A DNA stretch of 64,000 nucleotides, taken from assembly GCA_017354895.1 (NCBI GenBank), contig CP071496.1:2170001-2234000 (forward strand), in the 5' to 3' direction. Both the position numbers and the translations under genes were made by a program. The stretch's first letter is position 1; each line of letters starts with the position of its first letter. Under the pieces are notes generated by a model. The model was not told the DNA's origin, made no database searches, and saw nothing but the letters and a program-made list of their open reading frames with translations. This document shows positions 47,582 through 57,321 of this stretch, piece after piece. The DNA comes from Podospora comata (lineage: Eukaryota > Ascomycota > Sordariomycetes > Sordariales > Podosporaceae).

Positions 47582-47939
47582 CTGTGGTTGTAGTCCAATC
47601 TGCGAGGCACGACTTCGGTCCCTTGCTATCACTGTCATGGCACATCAAGCGCACCATAAACCCAATGGAACCATAGCATCGCGCCCCCTAAGCTCAATAA
47701 GAGGACTCGCAAGTTGTCGAGGCGGCCTTTGATGTGGAAGCAGGACTGGACTCCCAGAAGCTCAGGCTCACATTGGAATGACAGAGGTACGGCGTTTTGT
47801 CCGTCACGGGGCGAGAGTCCTTGCATGGAAAGACTATATGAAGGAAAAGGGCAAAGGGCTGAACTTGGAGGATGTTTCCTATAGGATACCCAAGGGACGG
47901 GGTCATGAATCAAATCTCATGTTCACATTGCGCTTTTAG
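47571..47939 (+). pseudogene. Copy 8 of the KDWDTG family, frameshifted
   Basis: The frame at 47571 reads GDCGCSPICEARLRSLAITVMAH...KPNGTIASRPLSS. One base out of phase, RRPLMWKQDWTPRSSGSHWND follows at about 47717-47780, aligning with GRPxxWxKDWDTGxxRxRxLMDD. A third frame gives KGLNLEDVSYRIPKGRG, similar to the tail segments of copies 3 and 7. Overlaps the end of copy 7. Confidence 0.55.
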
Positions 47940-47958
47940 AACTTCAGGCTCTCATTAA

Positions 47959-49177
47959 ATGCTTATGCAGGAGCCTATAAGGTCATCTCAGCTTGATTTA
48001 CTTGGCATTCATCCAAAGATCTATAATACTAACGAGTGGGTACCAAGAATACCGGCTTCAGTCCTCTGTCGAGGGATGGCTTGTTCCAGCCTTCCGCCTC
48101 TAAATCAGCAACTGCCTTCGCTTTCCTCGGCCTTTTGCTCCAGAAAACCCCAACCAGACACAGTTGAAAGCGACCACCTCATTACAGAAATCTCGCATGG
48201 TAAGGTTTGCGTCATCATGAAGTTGCCCAACATCGCCGCCCCAGCGTTGATGCCGTCTCCTCACATACTTCCGTCCAGCTTCGGCCTTGAGGCCACACCT
48301 CGAACTCCTCGCCAGGGCACAAAGAGACACGTAAAATTGTCCTCAAAATCCCTTAACCGGGATTTCAAGCGTCGGACCACCGCATCCTTACCGCCGTCCT
48401 CCGAACTACTCCCGTCCGGCCGTACCCGCGAGGAAACGGAGGCCGGTCCTGCTCCCAAGGGCACCAAAAGGAGTATCAACTCATCACCGATTTCACCCAC
48501 CAGATACAAGCGTCGCAACACCGAGGACTTGGACAACGACCAAGGAAACTTTCATACAGCCAAGCCTCCGGTCAAGCAACAACGCGTGACGGAATATGTC
48601 CCCTCAGCTCGTTCCAAGGCGTCCTTGCCTGTGTCATCTACACCCGCTCACAATGACACCCCGGATGCGACTCAAGCTTCACAACAACCCAGATGTCCGA
48701 CTCCTGATCGCGAGATTCAGGTTCCTGCCAGCCCAAGCCCCGTGGTTTACTCTCTTGTCTCGTACAATCTGGGGCCAGAGATCAGGGAAAGCTCTCCGGG
48801 CAATGCGCAGCGGATTCTGCTCAAGTAACAAGACGAAAGGTTATCACTGCTTCGATCTCGGCAAATGTTTGTCCCATTACAGGCTATACGACAAATGAAT
48901 TTGGTGAGCCGGAAGAGGGATATTGCTAAGTATCTTGAATGGGATACTTGCGAAATGGGCTTGGATCAGGTCAGTTGGATCTCGATCGTTCTTTACAGCT
49001 GGGGCATGACCGAAGACTGACAGTGTACAAAGCAGCTTCTTGATTGAGTATATCGACCTCAATATCAACCTGTCTTTGAGCCGACGACATCATGAAGAAG
49101 AGCTCTACTGGACCCTACCGAGAATTAGTATTTGCAAAGCGGAAGGAGATAAACCTCCAGTCATGATTCGAAGCTGA
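47959..49177 (+). pseudogene. Basic, disordered protein gene with premature TAA
   Basis: The frame from ATG 47959 is open for 289 codons and rich in Ser/Pro and Lys/Arg patches (GTKRHVK, TRYKRRNTEDLD), as in nuclear disordered proteins. It ends at TAA 48826-48828, but the same frame continues coding-like (QDERLSLLRSRQMFVPLQAI ... AKYLEWDTCEMGLD) to about 48968. A probable intron (GTCAGT...ACTGAC) and a further open stretch (FLIEYIDLNINLSLSRRHHE) end at TGA 49175-49177. TAA may derive from CAA by one C-to-T change. No domain recognised. Either a truncated functional gene or a young pseudogene; start and splice sites uncertain. Confidence 0.45.
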
Positions 49178-49984
49178 TCTGAAGCGGAGGGGACAAGATT
49201 GTGTCAAAAAGGTGGAGGCTTAATGGAATTTTATCCACACATTTTGGGTCGTGAAGTTGCTCTGAGATGGGTGTTTGCGACTTGTGAGGAAGCACGGTGA
49301 AGATGAAATGATACTGTAACGCAGTGCTCTTGTCACACTTCAGTGTGTGTACATATTTGCTTGAAAGCAACTTTGCCTGTGAAAGTGACAAAGCAAATGC
49401 ATGCTGTGAGCATGAAATAATGTTGGAGCATGTGCAATAAGGCCAGCTGGAGCTGGGCCGGCAAGAGATGATGGTGCAAACGTCAGGGCCTAGAGTCATG
49501 TGGGCGAGAGCATCTGACAAGTTTGTAGTTATGATTCCTCGGCGGAAAAGCAAAGAGGGTGGCTACATCATGGTAAAGATACGAACGCCACAGACGCGGG
49601 ACTCCGGGTTTGGGCTGTGGATAGTGTTTTCTGTGCAGTATTGACTGATAGCGTTTGCTCATAAACGGACGAGGCTGACCTAAACTATGAGTGGTCCACA
49701 ACAACTCTCGGAGCTGGGGCAGGACGCCGGTTATGTGGCTGCCCGTCAGCCCAGCAGCCCACCCCGCCATTTAAACTAATGCGGGGTACCCTTCAGCCCA
49801 GTGTCCACCGAATCCACAGCCACCTCACTCCTTCATCCTTCTATCCCGGAACTCTCGTTTGAGCTTCTGTTTCTCTGCCAACCCATCAAGTGATGTTTGG
49901 AAGGGATTGAGAAGTAGTCCGCAGCAGTATTGCTGAGGACTCACCTTCCAACACCTACCGGCGTATTGATGCCCAACATTTACA
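49178..49984. promoter_or_regulatory. Argonaute gene promoter and leader
   Basis: Intergenic 807 bp upstream of the Argonaute start. No gene or RNA recognised. Confidence 0.45.
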
Positions 49985-52900
49985 ATGTCCGACGTTCAGG
50001 GTCGTGGCATAGGCCGCGGGGGACGTGGCCGCGGTGGGTTTGAAGATAGAGGTGGCCGCGGGGGACGTGGCATAGGCCGCGGGGGACGTGGCCGCGGTGG
50101 GTTTGAAGATAGAGGTGGCCGAGGCGGAGGTGGTTTTGGGGATAGAGGCGGCCGTGGCGGTGGAGGAGGCGGTGGTGGAGGCCGCGGTGGCTACGGTGAT
50201 CAAGGCGGTCGTGGTGACCCCCGCGGCGGCTTCCGAGGTGGTCGTGGTGGCTTCAGTGATCGTGGGCGCAGAGGTGGAGGTGGCTATGGTGGAGGTCGAG
50301 GAGGAGGAGGAGGAGGTGGTGGTGGTGGTTATGCTGGTGGTCCAGAGGTTTACACGTAAGTATCACGGCACCGTACATTGTCATGATGAATGATAGGCGC
50401 TAACATCAAATCAAGAGGACCGAACAACGTCATCCCCCCGCCAAATCCCGACATCACAGCTCTGGAAGACCGCGTCGTCCAGCAACAAAACTCTGCATTG
50501 GGACAGTTGAGCAAGCTTTCCGTCAGTGATGAGTCCAGCTTTTTCCCACACCGTCCTGGCTTTGGCACTGGTGGTGCTCCGGTTGTACTGTGGGCCAACT
50601 ACTTTGAACTGAACGTCAACACAGCCTCGCTATTCAGTTACAATGTGCTGGTGGCCCCAGAGGAATCTAGCGAGAAGAAAGAGGCCGAACCGAGCTCTGC
50701 TACGGGCAAGGGCAAGGGAAAGCCCAAGGAGTCCAAGACCAAAGAAGCCAAGGGTACCAAACTCGCCAAGATCATCAAGGCTGCGCTCGACACACTCCCG
50801 CCTACCGTCGTTGTTGCAACCGAGCTGAAGATGAGCGTCGTCTCCAAGGCGAAGCTTCCTCTGCCCCCCAACTCAGTTATTACTGTGGGCATCCCCAGGC
50901 CCAATGGTGGTGAGGAGCGCTGGGATGTTAAGTTCGACGACCCTGTCTCGCTAGATATTGGACGCCTCAAGCAGTACATTCAGGACTTTGAAGACAAGGG
51001 TAACGAGTCTGTCTTTCCCAAGTTCGCGGCCGAAGCTGATGCGCTGGGCGTTGTGCTCGGCCACACCGCACGAAGCAACCCCAACACCGCTGCCGTTGGC
51101 AAGAGTCGCTTTTTTGCTTTCGACGCCAATCGTTCCGAAGTCAGCCCCGTATCGCCAGGCAGTATGATCGATATCCTTCGCGGTTACGTTCAGAGTGTGC
51201 GGTTGGCCACCGGTCGTCTGCTTTTGAACGTCAACGTTACCCACGGTGTCTTCCGGCCGCCCATGCCCATGTCTGACCTTTTTCAGAGGGTTGGTAACCT
51301 CAACACAAATACACTCAAGCGCTTGCATGGGCTCTTGGCCAAATCGAGAATCCAGTGCCGGGTTCCCACCGAGAAACCTGGTGAGTGGGTGAAGGTTGAG
51401 CGCTCTATGGCAGGATTTGGCGGGGTTAGAGATGGCAGCGGCGAGGAACGGAGGCCCGAGTTTTTGGAACCCAACCAGTACTTCGGCAAGCCTACCAACG
51501 TCAAGTTTTTCCTTCGATCGCCCAAACAGCCGAGACCGGCACCCAAGGGGCTCAAGTATGACACCATGGTATTGGTGTCTGACTATCACATTGCCAAATA
51601 CAGCGACTCCCACGGGGTGCGCAAGGTCGAGAATTTCCCACTCATCAACGCGGGCAGTCCAGCTAGGCCCATTTACCTGCTGGCTGAGTGGTGCTCCCTT
51701 TTGCCGGGACAGCCTATCAAGGCTAAGCTCAGTGCCAGCGAGGCTCAGAGCATGATACAGTTTGCATGCCGAAAGCCATCCTTGAACGCTGTGTCCGTTA
51801 CCACCAATGCCAGAGCTGTTCTTGCACTGGACAACAACAAACTCCTGGATAAGTTCGGAGTGAGTGTCGATAAGCAGCTCATCACAGTCAAGGGTCGTAT
51901 GCTTCCACCCCCGGTCATGGCGTACCCCAAGGGGAATTCGGTGGAGCAGATCAAGCCCCAAGATGGCGGCTGGCTGCTCAAGGGTGTCAGGGTTTCAAAG
52001 CCTGGTAGGATGATCAAGAACTGGACGCTCTTGGAAGTACAAGGCCAGGCTGATCAGCATGTCAAGGCCACCATGGGCAACCTTGCGGTATTCATGGCGC
52101 AGAGCATGGGCATGGCTATCAATAAGAATGCCACACCGGCAAGTGGCTATGAGGTCGCTTCTATGGGTGAGCAAGACTTGAGAGCCGCTTTTCAGGGGAT
52201 GAAGCCCAAGCCCGATCTGGTGATCGTTGTGCTTGGCGACCAGGACGCCAACGTATACAACACGGTGAAGAAGCTAGGCGATGTCGAGTTCGGCATTCAA
52301 ACGGTGTGCCTGGTGAGGAACAAGATAACGAACAATAAGGGATACTTTACCAACATCGCGCTCAAGGTCAACCTCAAGTTTGGCGGCGTCAACCACAAAC
52401 TGCAGAACGCTCATCCTCTGCTGAAGGGTGGCAAGACCATGGTGGTGGGTTACGATGTGACACATCCTACCAATCTTCCAACAGGTGCTGGAGAGAACGC
52501 GCCCAGTCTGGTCGGTCTTGTAGCCAGCATCGACTCGGATCTCGGACAGTGGCCTGCTATCGCTTGGCAGAACCCGGCTCGTGTGGAGCAGCTTGACGTC
52601 AAGCTGGTTGAGAACTTCAAGTCTCGGCTGCGTCTGTGGCAGAAGCACAACGGTGCCAAACTACCTGAAAATATCCTCATTTACCGCGATGGTGTAAGTG
52701 AAGGGCAGTTCAACATGGTTCTGACGTCAGAGCTGCCGCACATCCGGACGGCTTGTAGCCAGATGTATGGCAAGCAGCAACCACGCATCACCCTTATCGT
52801 ATCAGTCAAGCGCCACCAGACTCGATTCTACCCGACTGATCCCCAGCAAACGCACCTCAGGTCGAAGAGTCCCAAGGAGGGCACCGTTGTTGACCGCGGA

Positions 52901-53257
52901 GTGACCAATGTCCGATACTGGGACTTCTTCCTCCAAGCCCACGCCTCGCTGCAGGGCACCGCTCGTCCGGCCCATTACACGGTGTTGATCGATGAGATTT
53001 TCCGGCCTTCATATGGTGCTCAGGCGGCGAACAACCTCGAGCAAGTAACGCATGATATGTGTTACCTGTATGGTCGGGCCACGAAGGCAGTTAGTATCTG
53101 CCCCCCGGCGTCCTACGCAGACTTGGTCTGTGATCGGGCTCGGATCCATAAGCACGAGCTTTTCGATGCTTCCAGCACCATTGCCTCTGGGGTACAAGAC
53201 ACGGTTGGAAGCAGGAAAGTGCACCCGAGCTTGGAGAATTCCATGTACTACATTTGA
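49985..53257 (+). CDS. Argonaute (QDE-2-like)
   Basis: Exon 1 (49985-50355) and exon 2 (50416-53257) join across a 60-nt intron (GTAAGT, branch GCTAAC, AAG acceptor) to about 1070 residues, creating PEVYTGPNNVIPPPNPDITALED as in fungal Argonautes. Residues 1-120 are RGG/FEDRGG-rich. An N-domain and linker, PAZ (about 410-560), MID (LVIVVLGDQDANVYNTVKKLGD) and PIWI follow. Slicer residues are visible: Asp of GYDVTHP (52454-52456), Asp of YRDGVSEGQF (52688-52690) and Asp of SYADLVCDRAR (53120-53122). It should load small RNAs and cleave targets in quelling or related silencing. Whether it is the QDE-2 (somatic) or SMS-2 (meiotic) paralogue is not settled. Confidence 0.95.
50008..50133 (+). repeat. 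63-bp tandem duplication in RGG tail
   Basis: Two adjacent 63-bp units (50008-50070, 50071-50133), nearly identical, each encoding 21 residues with GRGG and FEDRGG motifs in the Argonaute N-terminal tail. In-frame, hence length-variable without harm. Confidence 0.9.
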
Positions 53258-53994
53258 GCGTGCATGTTGAAGAGGGGGGTGAGGCAGGGGATATCTGGGA
53301 CATTTGCGTGCGACATGTCACTTCTTTCTTTTCCATCTTTTCCTTTCAGTGGGGTTTGTAGGTTGGATGTCGACCAAGCCGGTTATTCACATAGTCTTTG
53401 AAATCGCTGTCCTCGGGCTTGCTAGCATTTCTTGGCAAGGTACGAGGGTGGTGCTTTTGGTGGCTTTGCGGGTGGGCAGCGTGGTAGCGGATAGGGATGG
53501 GATGTAGTCTTATTTTATCATGAATTGACTTTATGATGGTATACTCGTCGCTTGATGGTGATGTTTGGTGGTGGTGAGATGTTGATGTCTCCAATTGCCC
53601 AACTCGATACACAGTATCATTTCCCCTCTGGTCTGAAATCAGGGGTCATATAACCAGACAATTTGACCTCCGATCGAACGTAAACCCACTCTCTTGACAT
53701 CAATCCCATCCCCCTTGTGCTGTCTGAGTGTGCCAAAAGGGTATCACGTGACCTTCCCAAAAGCCGAGCTTTGACCACCACACCCCGCCAAGGAGCAGTC
53801 ACTCTCTCTTGGCATTTTGCCCTGTCGCCGCTTTGCGGGCGTTTTTGGCCTTCTCTCGGACTCCACTACTACGTGTGACGAACGACCGACGACGAACCTC
53901 ACCTACCTACCTACCTACCTTGCTTGCGGTGGTCAACTCTGACTCTTTTCCACCACCACCACCCAATTAACACGACAACCTCGAGCGATTTACA
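53258..53994. other. Intergenic
   Basis: A 737-bp spacer between the Argonaute stop and the complex I subunit start. It has a (cctacc)n-like tract near 53900-53921. No gene recognised. Confidence 0.5.
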
Positions 53995-54560
53995 ATGTCA
54001 GCTCTTCGCACCACCCTCCTCCCCCTGACCCGCAGGGCGGCGGGATTGGCGACGACTACAAGCAAGAGGGCGTTCTCCGCGACGGCGGCAAAGAAGGGGG
54101 GCCACAGCCCCCAGTACGACCCGCCGACGGGATGGCTTTTCGGTGTGAAGCCTGGGGAGAAGTATGTCAACGAGGGGTGGGAGAATCTGTACTTTTATGG
54201 GTTTTTGGGGAGTTTTGTTGTTTTCGGGGTTGCTTATGCTTGGAAGCCCGATACCTCGTAGGTCATCATCTATCTCTTTGAATCCTGCTATCTTTGGCAC
54301 ACTCTGCTGGATGGGGGGGTGGGGGGGAAGGGGGAGGGGGGAAAGGAATAGGCAAGGGAAGATCAGAGTGGAAGGGGTGGTGGGGGGGGCGGAATGAGCA
54401 CGAGAGGGGGTAGTGGTGGAAAAGAACTAGTGGGGGATAAACAAAGACACGAAAGATTCGCTAACGCTCACACAGCATCCAAACCTGGGCTCTCGAAGAG
54501 GCGAGGAGGAGATTAGAAGCCGAGGGCATCCTTGAGGATCCGGACAACAAGAAGAACTAG
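53995..54560 (+). CDS. Complex I subunit NDUFB11/ESSS
   Basis: Two exons (53995-54257, 54476-54560) give 115 residues. The Arg/Thr-rich N-terminus (MSALRTTLLPLTRRAAG...RAFSATAAKKGG) is a mitochondrial presequence. The mature part has YDPPTGWLFGVKPGEKYVNEGWENLY, a single membrane helix and a C-terminal LEEARRRLEAEGI helix, as in the ESSS accessory subunit of the NADH:ubiquinone oxidoreductase membrane arm. The 218-nt intron is G-rich and longer than usual. Splice phase reconstructs TSIQTWALEEA. Confidence 0.93.
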
Positions 54561-55101
54561 GAGGTTTCTCTGATCGGTCAACTCGAAACTCCAAGCAAAC
54601 AACGACTACGACTTGGCAGCAACAAGAGGGCATAGCAACAAGGGACAGCAACTTGAACCGAAGAAAAAAAGCTGGGAGATGGGCGTGGGATATATGTAAA
54701 TACAGACGGGCAGACGGGAGAGAACAGGGTGATCGATAGAGGAGGATCAATTCACAGACCAACCAACCAACCAACCAACCAACCAACCAGCCAACCAAAC
54801 AAGAACTAGACGGGGGTGGGAAATTCTATTCTTTTTTCGGTGTTTTGGAGATACGTAACTTGGACAGAGAGAGAGCCCAAGGTGTAATGATGTGTTTTGT
54901 TCGCAAGATCTATATTCACAGGATGAACGCTGACATAGAAATTCAGTGGGTATAAACTTTTTGCTTTTACCATTCGCCTTGCTCCCCACCTATATCCTAT
55001 ATACCCAACCCAAAAGACACACACACTTCTCTCTCTCTCTATCTCTCTCTCTCTCTGTCTGTCTGTCTGTCTGTCCCCAAAAACCCATTAGAAACAAAAA
55101 A
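54561..55101. other. Convergent spacer with microsatellites
   Basis: A 541-bp convergent region. It has a (CCAA)n run at about 54756-54790 and (CT)n/(GTCT)n tracts at about 55029-55074. No gene. Confidence 0.55.
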
Positions 55102-56421
55102 CTAGCAGATATAGCTCCAATCACTCTCCTCATCACCATACTGCCTCGCCTCCATCCACTCCTTCATCTTCATAGCAATCTCCCCGCTCTCCTCATTATC
55201 CTTCAACCCACAGTTGACCAGCTGTCCCTTCCAGCTGATCGCCCTGACAGGAGACACAATCGCCGCAGTTCCCGCGCCAAAAGCCTCAATCAATCTCCCT
55301 TCAGCAGACGCCTCAGCAAGCTCGCCCATGGTGTACTTTCTCTCCTCAATCTTCCACCCTTCCGGCGCCAGTCTCTCCCTCGCCAGCGCAAGAACACTAT
55401 CTCTTGTCACGCCCTCGAGAATAGTACCGTCCAGCGGAGCGGTGATGAGCTCCTTCTGACCGGTCTGCTTGTTCTTGATCGCGACGAAAAAGTTCATCGT
55501 GCCGACCTCGGTGACGTACTCTTCCTCCCCAAACAACCAGAGATTCTGCTGAAAGCCCCGGGACATGGCCTCCTTCTGCGGCACGATGCAAGGCGCGTAG
55601 TTGGCGCCGAGCTTCTTGTCGCCTACACCTCCTGGCCAGGCGCGGACGGCGTAATCGGTTGCTTCGAGACTGACGGCCTTGAAGCCGGTTGGGTAATAAG
55701 GGCCAACGGGGGAGGCGATGACGTAGAGCAAGGCGGAGCCAGGGGGGCCGACGCCGAGGGTTTTTTGGGTGCCGATCATGGTTGGTCTGAGGTAGAGGGA
55801 GTAGCCGCGTTCCGAGGGGATGAACCTTGATTCGAGCTTGGCAAACTGGGCGATGAGGGAGGTGAGGGCTTCGGGGGAGAAGGTTGGGAGAGCGATGCGG
55901 GCGGCGGATTTGTTAAAGCGGGCCATGTTTTTGTCTGGGCGGAAGAGGCGGATTTGGCCTTTGGTGTCTTTGTAGGCTTTCATGCCTTCGAAGCATTCGA
56001 AGGCGTAGTGGAAGACGCAGGTGGCGGGGTCGAGGGAGAGGTTTTGGTAGGGGAGGATTTTGGGGGCGGACCAGCCGGATTCTTGGGTCCATTCTATGGT
56101 GAGCATGTGGTCTAGGGGGCAGGTTAGCTGGGGGGGGACTGGGGATAAGATGAGGAGGAAAGGGGAGGGAGACGGACCGGTGAAGTTGCGGCCAAAGACG
56201 AGGTCTTTGGAGGGGAGGAGGTCCTTGGGCTTGGAGGTCTTCTCAACGACGAGCTTGGAGGGGTCGATGTCGAGGAGCTGGGAGGTGGAGGACTGGGGGT
56301 TGATGCTATATTGACGACGCTGGACAGCAGACTGGGCTTGGATAGCAGCACCCAGGCCTGCGGAGCGCTGGGCGTTGAAGGCTGCCCTGGGAGCGCATCT
56401 TGGGAGAAGACGGCGCATCAT
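55102..56421 (-). CDS. Mitochondrial branched-chain amino acid aminotransferase
   Basis: Two exons (56178-56421, 55102-56111; 66-nt intron GTCCGT...CCTAG) encode 417 residues. The PLP enzyme (fold type IV) interconverts Leu/Ile/Val and their 2-oxo acids using glutamate/2-oxoglutarate. An Arg/Ala-rich mitochondrial presequence (MMRRLLPRCAPRAAFNAQRS) precedes the catalytic domain. Motifs include ECFEGMKAY, LYLRPTMIGT, KKLGANYAP with the PLP lysine, QQNLWLFGEEEYVTEVGTMNFFV and GAGTAAIVSPV. Yeast has mitochondrial Bat1 and cytosolic Bat2; the presequence puts this with Bat1. I chose ATG 56421 because it starts the presequence; upstream in-frame sequence has no such character. Confidence 0.94.
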   Translation of the reverse strand: MMRRLLPRCAPRAAFNAQRSAGLGAAIQAQSAVQRRQYSINPQSSTSQLLDIDPSKLVVEKTSKPKDLLPSKDLVFGRNFTGPSPSPFLLILSPVPPQLTCPLDHMLTIEWTQESGWSAPKILPYQNLSLDPATCVFHYAFECFEGMKAYKDTKGQIRLFRPDKNMARFNKSAARIALPTFSPEALTSLIAQFAKLESRFIPSERGYSLYLRPTMIGTQKTLGVGPPGSALLYVIASPVGPYYPTGFKAVSLEATDYAVRAWPGGVGDKKLGANYAPCIVPQKEAMSRGFQQNLWLFGEEEYVTEVGTMNFFVAIKNKQTGQKELITAPLDGTILEGVTRDSVLALARERLAPEGWKIEERKYTMGELAEASAEGRLIEAFGAGTAAIVSPVRAISWKGQLVNCGLKDNEESGEIAMKMKEWMEARQYGDEESDWSYIC

Positions 56422-57321
56422 TTTGGAGGTTGTGTGTGTGTGCCGGTGTACTAAAAAGATGAAATCTGATAATGACTGAGGAAACAACGAAAAGCAGCAA
56501 TTGGCTTTTGTAAGCCACAGCAACGGCACAGACGGACTCCTGGACGCGAAGGCGCGCAATGGCGAATGGCAAACCCCAGGTTTTAAACAGAGAGCAAGGC
56601 GCAAAGACTCATACAACGGGCACACCACGCTGGCGAGTAATTGCAGCTGGAGCCCTGGATGCTCTCTCTTCTCGGAGTTGGATCGGAGGTTGCATGGTCG
56701 CTGGACAGCAGTTGACCAATCAGGGCGCCCCTGTTGAGCCAGCTCTGGACCCTGGCCGTTGATCAAGGAGCGGCTTGCAACGGCATCGCGGGTGGACCCG
56801 GCAGATAGCGAGTTCGTCGAGATCTGTGCGGGTATGCTGTGGGGGCAGGTATCTCTTAACAATTTGCTGCTGTATGTCTGGCATCGACGTGGGAAGTTAG
56901 ACCAGCCCGAGAGACTGGACCAATGCTGCAGAGATACTGACAATTTGACAGCATCATTCAGTTATGGTTCGAGTTGAAGATGCCATCTTATGATCTTCTC
57001 AAGTCCAATGGCGAACAGCCTTTGAGCCACGTCCGTTGCGATTGTAAGGCTTGGCATAATTAGATATCAAAATCTTATCTAATCAGCCAGCCTTATTCAA
57101 GCTGCGTCAGTGCTTGGCCAGCGCCCAGACATGCCGAAGCTGACACCTTGTTGCGCCCACCAACGTATCCATGATCGACAGTTACGCCTTGCGCGCATCT
57201 CCTCAGCCCTTGAATTGCAAAAGATAGGTGTCTGTTTGACAATAGTACGCCTTAAATTGAGCATATTACACCTTCCACATCCACCGAGTAGCCCCGCGAT
57301 GACAGCTAGAGCCGTGCAACC
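56422..57321. promoter_or_regulatory. Divergent promoter BCAT / SCYL2-like
   Basis: A 900-bp spacer between divergent starts. It holds both promoters; no gene recognised. Confidence 0.45.

Noticed and set aside
50355-50395. Argonaute intron ending at the first tag (41 nt)
   Set aside because: Too short and out of phase; the GCTAAC branch and AAG at 50415 give the correct phase and conserved protein.
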